From assembly GCF_026239695.1 (NCBI RefSeq), contig NZ_JAPIVS010000001.1:620001-684000 (forward strand): DNA of 64,000 bases. Direction: 5' to 3'. Both the position numbers and the translations under genes were made by a program. The DNA is from Pedobacter sp. MC2016-15 (GTDB lineage Bacteria > Bacteroidota > Bacteroidia > Sphingobacteriales > Sphingobacteriaceae). Positions within the stretch are counted from its first letter, which is position 1, and each line of letters opens with the position of its first letter. The notes below the pieces were generated by a model. That model was not told the DNA's origin and ran no database searches. It saw only the letters and a program-made list of their open reading frames with translations. Positions 18,413 to 27,154 of the stretch are shown in pieces.

Positions 18413-20185
18413 TTACATCCTCTCAGGAACCTCAATCCCTAAAATCCGCATTCCATCCTTAATTACATTTGCAGTAACCCAGCTCAGATTTAACCTGTGC
18501 TGTTTCAGCTGCTCATTCTCCTCCTTCACAATCGGCGGGATCTCATGGTAAAACTTATTAAACATCTTCGCGACTTCATAAATGTAATTCGCTAAACTCG
18601 CCGGACTGAATGTCTTTGCTGCTGCCGCGATTTCTGCAGGGTATTTAGCCAGCAGGATAATCATCTCCAGTTCAGTAGCTGACAATTCAATCTGGTTGTC
18701 TACAAGAACTCCTGCTGTGAATCCAGCTTTGCTCAGCAAAGATTTGATACGTGCATGGGTATACTGGATAAATGGCCCTGTATTTCCCTGGAAATCGATA
18801 GATTCTGCAGGATCAAACAGCAGTCTCTTCTTAGGCTCCACTTTTAGCAGGAAGTACTTCAGCGCACCCATCCCGATTTTATAATACAGACTTTCTTTCT
18901 CTTCCTCACTAAAATTATCAACTTTACCCAGTGCTTCAGTTTTCTGTTTCGCCGTAGCCACCATCTCCGCAATCAGGTCGTCAGCATCAACTACTGTTCC
19001 CTCACGTGATTTCATCTTGCCACTTGGCAGGTCTACCATTCCATAAGATAAATGATACAATCCCTTCGCCCAGCTTTTGCCCAGCTTATCCAGAATCAGG
19101 AAGAGCACCTTAAAATGATAATCCTGTTCGTTACCCACAACGTAGATCGACTCATCCATACCGAAATCATCAAACTTCATCTGTGCGGTACCCAGATCCT
19201 GTGTGATGTATACCGATGTACCATCTGCACGCAATACCAGCTTCTGGTCTAAGCCATCTGCTGTAAGGTCGATCCAGACCGAGCCATCCTCCTTCTTAAA
19301 AAAAACACCCTTTTCAAGTCCTTCGTCTACCGTATCTTTTCCTAACAGGTAGGTATTACTTTCATAGTAATACTTATCAAAATCAACCCCCAGGTTTTTA
19401 TAAGTAACGGCGAAGCCATCATATACCCAACCGTTCATCCTTTTCCAAAGAGAAATCACCCCTTCATCACCATTCTCCCAGGCCAGCAGCATCGCCTGTG
19501 CTTCCCTGATCAGCGGCGCATTCTTCTTCGCCTCTTCCTCCGTTTGTCCTGTCAGCTTCAGCGCTTCGATTTCCTTTTTGTATTCCTTATCGAATATCAC
19601 ATAGTATTTACCTACCAGGTGATCGCCCTTGAGGCCAGAGCTTTCAGGCGTTTCCTGTTCGCCCCATTTCTGCCAGGCCAGCATCGATTTACAAATATGT
19701 ATACCCCTGTCATTCACCAGGTTCACCTTATAAACTTCAGACCCATTTGCTTTGAGCAATTCCGATACAGAATAACCTAAAAGGTTGTTGCGAACATGCC
19801 CCAGGTGGAGCGGTTTATTTGTATTTGGCGAAGAATATTCAACCATTACCTTTTTACCGTTGGAAGGAATCTTGCCAAAGTCTGGTCTCAGCAGATCTGT
19901 ATTAAACAGATCCATCCAGTATGAATTAGTGATACTCAGGTTGAGAAAACCCTTTACCACATTAAAAGCCGTTACTACTTCCAGATTGGCTACCAGGTAT
20001 TCACCCAGATCATTTGCCGTTTGTTCTGGCGATTTCTTGGAGAAACGCACAAATGGAAAAACTACTATTGTTGCCTGCCCTTCAAACTCTTTACGCGTAT
20101 CCTGTATACTGATCAGGCTCTCTTCAACATCCTGGTTATAGAGTTGCTTGAGACCTTTCACTACTTCCGTAATCATAAAATCCAT
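18413..20185 (-). CDS. argS: Arginyl-tRNA synthetase
   Basis: A class I synthetase of 590 residues that charges tRNA-Arg. It shows the HIGH motif as HLGHVRNN in VEYSSPNTNKPLHLGH, the KMSKS-equivalent SGKMKSREGTVV, and the C-terminal anticodon-binding DALR-type domain (FIQYTHARIKSLL ... MFNKFYHEIPPI). The reading frame is open far upstream to 20383, but the conserved protein begins at MDFMITEVVKG; ATG 20185 or the second Met at 20176 are both possible. A minus-strand TATTTTTG -7-like box at 20189-20196 lies so close that 20176 might be the real start. Essential housekeeping gene. Confidence 0.95.
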   Translation of the reverse strand: MDFMITEVVKGLKQLYNQDVEESLISIQDTRKEFEGQATIVVFPFVRFSKKSPEQTANDLGEYLVANLEVVTAFNVVKGFLNLSITNSYWMDLFNTDLLRPDFGKIPSNGKKVMVEYSSPNTNKPLHLGHVRNNLLGYSVSELLKANGSEVYKVNLVNDRGIHICKSMLAWQKWGEQETPESSGLKGDHLVGKYYVIFDKEYKKEIEALKLTGQTEEEAKKNAPLIREAQAMLLAWENGDEGVISLWKRMNGWVYDGFAVTYKNLGVDFDKYYYESNTYLLGKDTVDEGLEKGVFFKKEDGSVWIDLTADGLDQKLVLRADGTSVYITQDLGTAQMKFDDFGMDESIYVVGNEQDYHFKVLFLILDKLGKSWAKGLYHLSYGMVDLPSGKMKSREGTVVDADDLIAEMVATAKQKTEALGKVDNFSEEEKESLYYKIGMGALKYFLLKVEPKKRLLFDPAESIDFQGNTGPFIQYTHARIKSLLSKAGFTAGVLVDNQIELSATELEMIILLAKYPAEIAAAAKTFSPASLANYIYEVAKMFNKFYHEIPPIVKEENEQLKQHRLNLSWVTANVIKDGMRILGIEVPERM

Positions 20186-20245
20186 TGCCAAAAATAACCA
20201 AATAAGCAATAATGAGCGAATATAATATTTTAAAAAAATATTGGA

Positions 20246-20253
20246 TAGCTTTG
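20246..20253 (+). promoter_or_regulatory. -7 promoter element of the arginine-deiminase-like gene
   Basis: TAGCTTTG matches TAnnTTTG, 18 bp before the ATG at 20272 and 34 bp after an in-frame ATG at 20212. A promoter here means the ATG at 20212 is upstream of the transcript start. Confidence 0.6.
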
Positions 20254-20271
20254 CTTCACCATAAACTGAGT

Positions 20272-21714
20272 ATGACCGAATATAACGAGAAATTTGAAGT
20301 GAAAGTAAGCACCGAGATCGGGCGGTTGCGTAAGTTACTGATCCACAGTCCCGATAGCGGACTCGGAAAAGTAGTACCCTCAAAGGCGCAGGACTGGCTT
20401 TTTGAGGATATTGTTCACCTGGATACCATCCGCAAAGACGAATACGATTACTATGTGAAACTGCTGATGTACTTCCTTGATCCTGATAAAATCAAGGGCA
20501 GACTTGCTGAGATCGACAGCGAGACAGCGGACAGGAAATTCTTTAAACCAGACCATCCCGACTTCCACAGCTCAGTGGCGGTTATTGAAATACAAAACCT
20601 GCTGTCAGATATTCTTAAAGATTCATCGATCAGAAAAAAACTGACCGCTTCGGTATGTGCCATTGAAGGATGTACCTATAAACTACAGCTGCAGCTGATT
20701 GATACTGATCCTGCGGAACTCGCCAAAATCTTTATCTCCGGCAGCCTCGCCGACGACCTGATGATCTTTGCCCCTATCCCCAACCTTATCTTTACCAGGG
20801 ATGTAGGCATTACCATCAACAGCCATATTCTGCTGAATAAACCCGCAAAGAAAGCCCGCAGCAGAGAAACCTTACTGATGCGTTATATCTTCTTTAACCA
20901 TCCCCTGTTTGCAGCATATGCGGACAATATCCTCGAAATACCTGATGCTGCACAGCATTTTCTGCGCCCCGGTGAAGAAGAGGAACACCGCACCACACTG
21001 GAAGGCGGCGACGTGATGATGGTCAGCGAAAATCACGTGCTGATCGGATGCAGTGAAAGAACATCTGCCTACGGCGCCAACGAAGCCATCAAACTGCTGT
21101 TCGACAACAACGTAGTGAATAAAGTTACTGTAGTCAAGATCCCGAATAAAAGAGATTTCATGCATATTGATACCGTTTTCACCCAGGTGAAACGCAATGT
21201 ATGGACCCTGCTGAGATCCATCTCCGGCAACCAGCTGAGTGCTCCGGTAGAACCTATCAATTACCTGATCGAACCAGATACCAAAGACGTCACAGAAATC
21301 ATCCAGTTTAAGAAAGGACAGGATCAGCCTGTAACATTTGACAGCATCGAGGCCTTGTTAAATGATATCAGTACAAATGAACTCGGCAGCTCCGGAGAAA
21401 CAAAGTTTATCTATAGCGGAAACGGGGCCTTTCCTTATGACGCCCGCGAGCAGTGGACAGATTCCTGTAACCTGCTGGCGATTAAAGAAGGTGTTGTTCT
21501 GGGCTACGACCGTAATGATAAAACCATCGAGGCTTTTAAAAGCAATGGATTTGCTGTTGTACACGTTAAAGACCTGATTCCCGATCTGGAAAGCGGAAAG
21601 GTAGGTGCAGAAGAAATTACAGATACACTGATCCTGATGCCTTCGGCAGAACTATCACGCGCCAGAGGTGGATTCCACTGTATGAGCCTGCCCCTGTTAA
21701 GAGATACCCTATAA
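20272..21714 (+). CDS. Arginine deiminase-like enzyme
   Basis: A 480-residue guanidine-group-modifying enzyme. The whole arginine deiminase signature set is present: FTRDVGITINSHILL (substrate Asp), ARSRETLLMRYIFFNHP, LEGGDVMMVSENHVLIGCSERT, the His-Asp pair in MHIDTVFTQVKRN, REQWTDSCNLLAIKEGVVLGYDRN, and the catalytic Cys in ARGGFHCMSLPLLRD. These predict hydrolysis of arginine (or a close analogue) to citrulline and ammonia. It is longer than typical bacterial arginine deiminases (about 400 residues), with an N-terminal extension of unknown role. The next gene, ten bases on, encodes a related citrulline-type hydrolase. Confidence 0.85.
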   Translation: MTEYNEKFEVKVSTEIGRLRKLLIHSPDSGLGKVVPSKAQDWLFEDIVHLDTIRKDEYDYYVKLLMYFLDPDKIKGRLAEIDSETADRKFFKPDHPDFHSSVAVIEIQNLLSDILKDSSIRKKLTASVCAIEGCTYKLQLQLIDTDPAELAKIFISGSLADDLMIFAPIPNLIFTRDVGITINSHILLNKPAKKARSRETLLMRYIFFNHPLFAAYADNILEIPDAAQHFLRPGEEEEHRTTLEGGDVMMVSENHVLIGCSERTSAYGANEAIKLLFDNNVVNKVTVVKIPNKRDFMHIDTVFTQVKRNVWTLLRSISGNQLSAPVEPINYLIEPDTKDVTEIIQFKKGQDQPVTFDSIEALLNDISTNELGSSGETKFIYSGNGAFPYDAREQWTDSCNLLAIKEGVVLGYDRNDKTIEAFKSNGFAVVHVKDLIPDLESGKVGAEEITDTLILMPSAELSRARGGFHCMSLPLLRDTL

Positions 21715-21724
21715 TCCTTTGAGC

Positions 21725-22636
21725 ATGCAAACCACAAACGAGCTATTGATGATCCGCCCGGTCGACTTCAAATTCAACGAACAGACCGCCGGAAACAATA
21801 AATTTCAGCAGGCCTCAGATGAGGAAAATGTACAGGCACTGGCACTCAAGGAATTTGATAACTTCGTTAGCCTGCTCCGCGAAAAAGGAGTAAACGTAAC
21901 GGTCATAAACGACACACCTGAACCTGAAACCCCTGATTCTATCTTCCCCAACAACTGGGTATCCTTTCATGAGAACGGACAGGTATTTCTATATCCCATG
22001 TTTTCTGAAAACCGCCGCCGGGAACGCCGCAATGATATTATAGAAAGCCTTGGTAAAAATTTCGCCATCTCCGGGATCACCGATCTTTCTGCACATGAGC
22101 AGAAAAGCGTTTACCTTGAAGGTACCGGCAGCATGGTGCTGGACAGGGAGAACAAAATTGCCTACGCCTGCCTGTCAGTAAGGACCGATCAAAAAGTACT
22201 GGAAGATTTCTGCGCACAGTCGGGCTACCGGGCCATCCCCTTCCAGGCTGTTGATGCAGAAGGCTTTCCTATTTACCATACCAACGTGATGATGTGCATC
22301 GGCAGCGGCTTTACAGTCATTTGCCTGGATGCAATCCCAGACGAAAAGGAAAGAAAAACCATCATAGAAAACCTCAGCAGCAGTGGTCATGAAATCGTTG
22401 AAATCAGCTATGATCAGATGAACCGCTTTGCCGGGAATATGCTGCAGGTACAAAACAATAACGGAGATCTGCTGTTAATCATGTCGGAACAAGCATATTT
22501 ATCATTGAATGCCAGCCAGATAGAAAGGCTGGAAAAATACAGCCAGATCGTCCATTCGCCGATTTATACCATTGAAAAGAATGGTGGAGGAAGCGCAAGA
22601 TGTATGCTGGCAGAGATACATCTGGGTAAAAAATAA
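21725..22636 (+). CDS. Amidinotransferase-fold hydrolase, CtlX-like
   Basis: A 303-residue protein of the same alpha/beta propeller superfamily as arginine deiminase. Visible markers are MIRPVDFKFNEQT at the start, SIFPNNWVSFHENGQVFLYPMFSENRRRERR near residue 77, LEGTGSMVLDRENKIAYACLSVRT (a GTGS in place of GGD) near residue 130, HTNVMM near 187, and the C-terminal Cys in GGGSARCMLAEIHL. This resembles the citrulline-utilisation hydrolase CtlX described in Francisella. The ATG at 21725 is preferred over a TTG six bases earlier. It follows the deiminase gene after 10 bp and probably shares its transcript. Confidence 0.82.
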   Translation: MQTTNELLMIRPVDFKFNEQTAGNNKFQQASDEENVQALALKEFDNFVSLLREKGVNVTVINDTPEPETPDSIFPNNWVSFHENGQVFLYPMFSENRRRERRNDIIESLGKNFAISGITDLSAHEQKSVYLEGTGSMVLDRENKIAYACLSVRTDQKVLEDFCAQSGYRAIPFQAVDAEGFPIYHTNVMMCIGSGFTVICLDAIPDEKERKTIIENLSSSGHEIVEISYDQMNRFAGNMLQVQNNNGDLLLIMSEQAYLSLNASQIERLEKYSQIVHSPIYTIEKNGGGSARCMLAEIHLGKK

Positions 22637-22723
22637 ATACTACCTGTGCGTGACAGTATTTTGATTTATTAAAGCTGTTTCTCAATTTAAAATTACATTT
22701 TTGCAAAAAATATTCGACCATAA

Positions 22724-24115
22724 ATGCAGAGTTACTCCGAATTTCTTGATCTAAGTGTTGGCTTTCCTCAGGAAGGCTACAGCGTTATAGATGACGAATT
22801 GTATTTTCAAGACCTGAACCTTATGGAAATGATTGAAACCTATGGCACGCCATTGCGTTTCACTTATCTTCCGATGATCAGCAAAAAGATCCAGCAGGCA
22901 AAACTGTTGTTCCAGACAGCGATCATTAAGAATAACTACCGCGGTGATTACAAGTATTGCTACTGCACCAAAAGCTCCCACTTCAGACACATCGTAGAAG
23001 AAGCGTTGAAGAATGGTATCCACCTGGAAACCTCTTCAGCTTTTGATATGCCGATGATTGAAGCCCTGGAGAAAAAAGGTGCACTGACAAAAGATATCAC
23101 CGTGATCTGTAACGGTTTCAAAACTTACCAGTATAAACAGTATATCATTGACATGCTGCATGATGGTTATAAAAACATCATCCCTGTTCTGGACAACAAA
23201 GAGGAGTTTAACCTTTTTGACGATGAGGTAGAGATGGACACCCCTTGTAATTTAGGTATCCGTATCGCTGCTGAAGAGCAACCTGATTCACAGTTCTATA
23301 CTTCCCGTTTAGGGGTACGTATGGAAGATGTAATTGATTTTTATAACAATAAGATCTCTGCTAATCCAAACTTCAGGGTAAAACTGCTGCACTTCTTTAT
23401 AAATTCAGGTATCACGGATTCTCCGTATTACTGGAACGAGCTGGAGAAATATGTAACGCTGTACTGCAAATTTAAAAAGATCAATCCCGAACTGGATACT
23501 TTGGATATTGGTGGTGGTATGCCATTTAAAGATTCACTGGTATTTGATTTCGACTATGAATACATGGTGAATGAGATCGTTAAACGTATCAAGGAAATCT
23601 GTGCTGAGCACGATGTAGTTGAACCGGATATCATCACCGAGTTTGGTAAATACACCGTTGCTGAAGCTTCTGGTATTTTATACAAAGTACTGGGACGTAA
23701 ACAACAGAATGACCGTGAGAAATGGCTGATGCTGGATGGATCATTCATCACCAACCTGCCTGATGTTTGGGCCTTAAACCAAAAATACATCCTGCTGCCG
23801 ATCAATAACTGGGATGCAGAATACGAAAGGGTGAACCTTGGTGGTATTACCTGCGACGGACAGGATTACTACAACCAGGAAGCGCACATGAACTCTGTGT
23901 TTATGCCTAAGACACGTAAGGTACAATATTTGGGTTTTTTTAATACAGGAGCCTACCAGGAAGTATTGAGTGGTTACGGCGGTATTCACCATTGTTTATT
24001 GCCAAGTCCGAAGCACGTGATTATCCGCAGAAACCGCGATGAGACTTTCAACTTTGAAGTTTTTGGCGAAGAGCAAAACAGTAAACAGGTATTAAAGATC
24101 CTGGGTTATACCTAG
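22724..24115 (+). CDS. speA: Arginine decarboxylase, PLP fold-III type
   Basis: A 463-residue PLP enzyme with the alanine-racemase-type barrel. The PLP Lys lies in YCYCTKSSHF (near residue 87), the glycine loop in LDIGGGMPF (near 262), and the phosphate-site EFGKYTVAEASG near 305. Residues and length match the Bacteroidota arginine decarboxylase group, which feeds agmatine and spermidine synthesis. It is separated from the CtlX-like gene by 87 bp, with a plausible independent promoter in between (TACATTTTTG near 22692-22701, imperfect). Gene symbol is by family, moderate certainty. Confidence 0.82.
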   Translation: MQSYSEFLDLSVGFPQEGYSVIDDELYFQDLNLMEMIETYGTPLRFTYLPMISKKIQQAKLLFQTAIIKNNYRGDYKYCYCTKSSHFRHIVEEALKNGIHLETSSAFDMPMIEALEKKGALTKDITVICNGFKTYQYKQYIIDMLHDGYKNIIPVLDNKEEFNLFDDEVEMDTPCNLGIRIAAEEQPDSQFYTSRLGVRMEDVIDFYNNKISANPNFRVKLLHFFINSGITDSPYYWNELEKYVTLYCKFKKINPELDTLDIGGGMPFKDSLVFDFDYEYMVNEIVKRIKEICAEHDVVEPDIITEFGKYTVAEASGILYKVLGRKQQNDREKWLMLDGSFITNLPDVWALNQKYILLPINNWDAEYERVNLGGITCDGQDYYNQEAHMNSVFMPKTRKVQYLGFFNTGAYQEVLSGYGGIHHCLLPSPKHVIIRRNRDETFNFEVFGEEQNSKQVLKILGYT

Positions 24116-24137
24116 TCTCTTTTTGAATCAAAAATAT

Positions 24138-24167
24138 AAAGCCCCTTCTTGTGAAGGGGCTTTTTTT
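24138..24167. terminator. Bidirectional intrinsic terminator
   Basis: AAAGCCCCTTC (24138-24148) pairs exactly with GAAGGGGCTTT (24153-24163) around TTGT, followed by a T-run. It sits between the convergent arginine decarboxylase and thioesterase genes. Confidence 0.9.
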
Positions 24168-24648
24168 ATAGTTGCTCGAAATCAATCATCTTACTTTTCT
24201 CTGCCTCGGGAATGGGCGAAGGAGATTTAGTGGCATAGTCGAACGCCACACAAACGGTTTTTCCTTTGGTACAGACCTCTTCTTTACCATTCACCTCTTT
24301 CACCAGCGTATACTCCAGGTCGAAACTGCTGGTGCCAATCCTGGAAGTGCGCACATACATCGTGATTTTATCCTTTAAGAATACAGGCAGTACATAATCC
24401 AGTGAGGCCTGTGCGATGACTACCCCTGTTTTTTCCCAGTCCCAGGAGATCGCGTGTTTCCAGTATTTGGTACGTGCCATTTCCATGTAGGTAAAATAAA
24501 CTGCGTTGTTAACATGGCCCATCATATCGAAATCTGCAAACCGGGTTTCAATGGAGGTTTTATACTTGAATGTGTCGAAATTTGCAGGTTCAACTGACTT
24601 TTTGTCGGTTGATTTTGGTTTAGAACGCCATAATGTCTTAAAAATCAT
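24166..24648 (-). CDS. Acyl-CoA thioesterase, hot-dog fold
   Basis: A 160-residue single-domain 4-hydroxybenzoyl-CoA-thioesterase-type protein. The active-site region FADFDMMGHVNNAVYFTYMEMAR (residues 37-59) holds the catalytic Asp and His-Val-Asn-Asn pattern of the family. It hydrolyses a cytosolic acyl-CoA of unknown chain length. An N-terminal 25-residue basic stretch precedes the fold. The gene lies alone, divergent from the hsp20 gene. Confidence 0.88.
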   Translation of the reverse strand: MIFKTLWRSKPKSTDKKSVEPANFDTFKYKTSIETRFADFDMMGHVNNAVYFTYMEMARTKYWKHAISWDWEKTGVVIAQASLDYVLPVFLKDKITMYVRTSRIGTSSFDLEYTLVKEVNGKEEVCTKGKTVCVAFDYATKSPSPIPEAEKSKMIDFEQL

Positions 24649-24726
24649 AGAGAATTTGGGTTGGTATGGGAGTTGAACTGTGGTTTGTAAATTATTAAAA
24701 CTTAAAAAATAAAGGAGAATATAACC

Positions 24727-25161
24727 ATGACATTAGTAAATTTTAACAACCGCACCAGAAACACAGCACCTTACTTTAACAACGTATTTGATTCTTTGTT
24801 CAGTGACGCGATAAATAAAAACCACTCAATTCACAAAGTTCCGGGCGTGAACATCCTGGAATCAGAAAATGATTACACCATTGAACTGGCAGCTCCGGGA
24901 TTGGAGAAAGCTGACTTCCAGATCAATCTGAAAAAAGAAACCTTATCCGTTTGGGCTGAGAAAAAAGCTGATGATGCTGCAGTAAAGAAAAACTACAGCA
25001 GAAAAGAATTTGATTACTTGTCTTTCGCAAGATCTTTTGTTTTACCTGAAAGCGTTGATGCTGAAAAAATTGCCGCAGAATATGTAAATGGAATTTTAAC
25101 CATTACCATTGGCAAGAAAACAGATGTTCAGCCAGAAAGTAAAGAAATTAAAGTTTCATAA
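24727..25161 (+). CDS. Hsp20/alpha-crystallin small heat-shock protein
   Basis: A 144-residue holdase chaperone. The alpha-crystallin domain (about 38-135) runs from VPGVNILESENDYTIELAAPGLEKADFQI to the AEYVNGILTITIGKK consensus (A-x-x-x-n-G-v-L at about 118), followed by a short tail ending EIKVS that lacks a clear IxI oligomer motif. It binds unfolding proteins without ATP. A strong Shine-Dalgarno (AAAGGAGA, 24711-24718), unusual in this window, precedes the ATG and suggests high expression. Confidence 0.95.
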   Translation: MTLVNFNNRTRNTAPYFNNVFDSLFSDAINKNHSIHKVPGVNILESENDYTIELAAPGLEKADFQINLKKETLSVWAEKKADDAAVKKNYSRKEFDYLSFARSFVLPESVDAEKIAAEYVNGILTITIGKKTDVQPESKEIKVS

Positions 25162-25184
25162 TTGAGTGTTTAGTTTAGGGTTCT

Positions 25185-25216
25185 AAGGGCATTCCGCAAG
25201 GTTTGCCCTTCTTTTT
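25185..25216 (+). terminator. Intrinsic terminator after hsp20
   Basis: AAGGGCA (25185-25191) pairs with TGCCCTT (25204-25210), followed by CTTTTTT. It ends the hsp20 transcript and may also work for the convergent oxidase gene, whose stop is at 25221. Confidence 0.8.
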
Positions 25217-25220
25217 TGTC

Positions 25221-26627
25221 CTAAAATATCTTTCCCGGATTGAGAATACTGTTGGGATCGAACACCGACTTAATACTTCTCATCAGATTGAGATGTATCT
25301 CCGAATATTTGATCGGCATAAATTCTTTTTGCACCAGGCCAATGCCATGCTCTCCTGAAATCGTACCTCCCAGAGCGGCAGTCAGCTCAAAGAGCTCAGC
25401 AATCCCCTCCTTCAGCCTGTCCTTCCAGTCGGCATCACTCATGCCCGCTTTAATAATATTGATATGCAGGTTTCCATCGCCCGCATGGCCATAACATACA
25501 CTTTCAAAACCATATCTTGAACCAATTTCTTTAATTCCGTTGATCAGTTTAGGCAGGGCTGCACGTGGCACCACGGTATCCTCTTCCTTATAAACAGAGT
25601 TCGATTTTACCGATTCTGCCATGGTGCGGCGCATTTTCCAGAGTTCTTCCTTTTGCTGTGCAGTATCTGCAAAAAGCACATCCGTACAACCAAAGGATTC
25701 CAGCACGGCATTTACCTTTTCACAGTCCTTGAAGATGGTATCCATATCATTGCCATCAAACTCTATCATCAGAAAAGCATTGATACCATCTTTGAGATCA
25801 AATTTGATATCATTATAGTGGATTACCCATTCCACGCCACGGCGCTCCATGAATTCCAGTGCAGAAGGTGTGATTCCGGCTCTGAAGATGGCAGAAACTG
25901 CAGCACAGGCCGTTTCATTCTCCGGGAAGGAACCCAGCATCACCACGCTGAATTCAGATTTGGGAATCAGTTTGGTTACAATTTTAGTAACTACCCCCAA
26001 TGTACCCTCAGAACCGATCATCAGTTGTGTAAGGTTATAGCCTGATGCATATTTCAATGTATTGGCGCCCGTCCAGATCACTTCGCCCGTTGGCAGCACT
26101 ACTTCAAGGTTTAAAATGTACTCCCTGATGGTACCATATTTTACTACCCTCGGTCCTCCGGAACCATGGGCAACATTTCCACCGATAAAACAGGAGCCCT
26201 TGCTGGAAGGATCAACAGGATACAACAAATCCTTTTCGCCCACCGCGTTGATAAATTCTTCGGTAATTACTCCCGGCTCTACCGTTGCCTGTAAGTTATC
26301 AGTATCTATTGACAGGATTGATTTAAACCGCTCCATGGACAACAGTACTCCGCCAAAAACAGGTAATGCACCGCCACTTAAACCTGTCCCCCCGCCCCTC
26401 GGCGTAACAGGCACATGATTTTCGTTACACAGTTTCATTAAGGCCGCAACCCCGGCAGTGTCTGCAGGTTTTACCACCACTTCAGGGTAGTATCGAAGAT
26501 CTTCGGTTTCATCATGACTGTAATCAGCTAAAGAGCCCTGATCGGTGAATACATTTCCGGCACCTACAGCAGCAGCGATCTGGTCCAGGAGTGCCGGAGT
26601 AATTTTGGTATAAGAGGGAGTTGACAT
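25221..26627 (-). CDS. FAD-linked oxidase, glycolate/D-lactate type (GlcD-like)
   Basis: A 468-residue flavoprotein of the vanillyl-alcohol-oxidase fold. The FAD-binding PCMH domain (about 30-215) has VTPRGGGTGLSGGA and the VEPGVITEEF / CFIGGNVAHGSGGPRVVKYGT loop; the C-terminal domain ends with YGHAGDGNLHINI and GGTISGEHGIGLVQKEFM, typical of GlcD and D-2-hydroxyacid dehydrogenases. It likely oxidises a 2-hydroxy acid and passes electrons to the quinone pool. There are no Fe-S subunit genes nearby. Confidence 0.92.
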   Translation of the reverse strand: MSTPSYTKITPALLDQIAAAVGAGNVFTDQGSLADYSHDETEDLRYYPEVVVKPADTAGVAALMKLCNENHVPVTPRGGGTGLSGGALPVFGGVLLSMERFKSILSIDTDNLQATVEPGVITEEFINAVGEKDLLYPVDPSSKGSCFIGGNVAHGSGGPRVVKYGTIREYILNLEVVLPTGEVIWTGANTLKYASGYNLTQLMIGSEGTLGVVTKIVTKLIPKSEFSVVMLGSFPENETACAAVSAIFRAGITPSALEFMERRGVEWVIHYNDIKFDLKDGINAFLMIEFDGNDMDTIFKDCEKVNAVLESFGCTDVLFADTAQQKEELWKMRRTMAESVKSNSVYKEEDTVVPRAALPKLINGIKEIGSRYGFESVCYGHAGDGNLHINIIKAGMSDADWKDRLKEGIAELFELTAALGGTISGEHGIGLVQKEFMPIKYSEIHLNLMRSIKSVFDPNSILNPGKIF

Positions 26628-26651
26628 ATCTAATCTTTTTAGCTGTACACG

Positions 26652-27023
26652 CTAATTCTTTTTTTCTGAGGTATAAGACAATTGGACAAAGGAATGATGA
26701 ATCTCTCCCGGCATCGGGGGATGCATCTTTTTAATACCTGCCACCGCCGTTTGTACAAAGGGATAGGCGGAGATCACCCTGTTCAGGATCAGCCTCACCA
26801 CAGACTCCAGCATTTTTTTTGTGCTCGCCATTTCTTCGAGGATGATCATATTGAGCACCTCATAGTTCACCGTGCGCTCCAGGTCTTCGGTATCGCCACC
26901 GGCAGGCACAAAGGTCACAGCTACACTGACCAGGAATTCCGTTCCGGTGAGCTGCTCCTCAGGATAATAACCATGGAAGGCAAAACATTTGACATCATTT
27001 AAAGCGACGGTTTGTATAAACAT
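26652..27023 (-). CDS. folB: Dihydroneopterin aldolase-like protein
   Basis: About 123 residues of the tunnelling (T-)fold. The DHNA signature is visible: VKCFAFHGYYPEEQLTG at residue 10, TVNYEVLNMIILEEMAS near 48, and the catalytic-type Lys in AGIKKMHPPMPG near 100. It converts 7,8-dihydroneopterin to 6-hydroxymethyl-dihydropterin in folate synthesis. The longer frame reaches 27068, but a consensus -7 box (27041-27048) lies inside that extension, so the ATG at 27023 (MFIQTVALND) is the start. The symbol is by family. A second -7 box on the other strand serves the divergent acyl-CoA dehydrogenase. Confidence 0.84.
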   Translation of the reverse strand: MFIQTVALNDVKCFAFHGYYPEEQLTGTEFLVSVAVTFVPAGGDTEDLERTVNYEVLNMIILEEMASTKKMLESVVRLILNRVISAYPFVQTAVAGIKKMHPPMPGEIHHSFVQLSYTSEKKN

Positions 27024-27040
27024 AGGTTTGGTCTGTTTAG

Positions 27041-27048
27041 CAAAATTA
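27041..27048 (-). promoter_or_regulatory. -7 promoter element of folB-like gene
   Basis: Reads TAATTTTG on the minus strand, 17 bp before the ATG at 27023. It excludes the upstream reading frame from translation. Confidence 0.55.
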
Positions 27049-27088
27049 TATTTTTGATTGGTTTTCACCAGCCCTTATCCGAAATTAT

Positions 27089-27096
27089 TAACTTTG
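27089..27096 (+). promoter_or_regulatory. -7 promoter element of the acyl-CoA dehydrogenase gene
   Basis: TAACTTTG matches TAnnTTTG and lies 58 bp before the ATG at 27155. Confidence 0.55.
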
Positions 27097-27154
27097 AATT
27101 CAGACAGAGAGACAGCAAATACCAGATTCTGCTCCGCCAAATATACTGATACAC

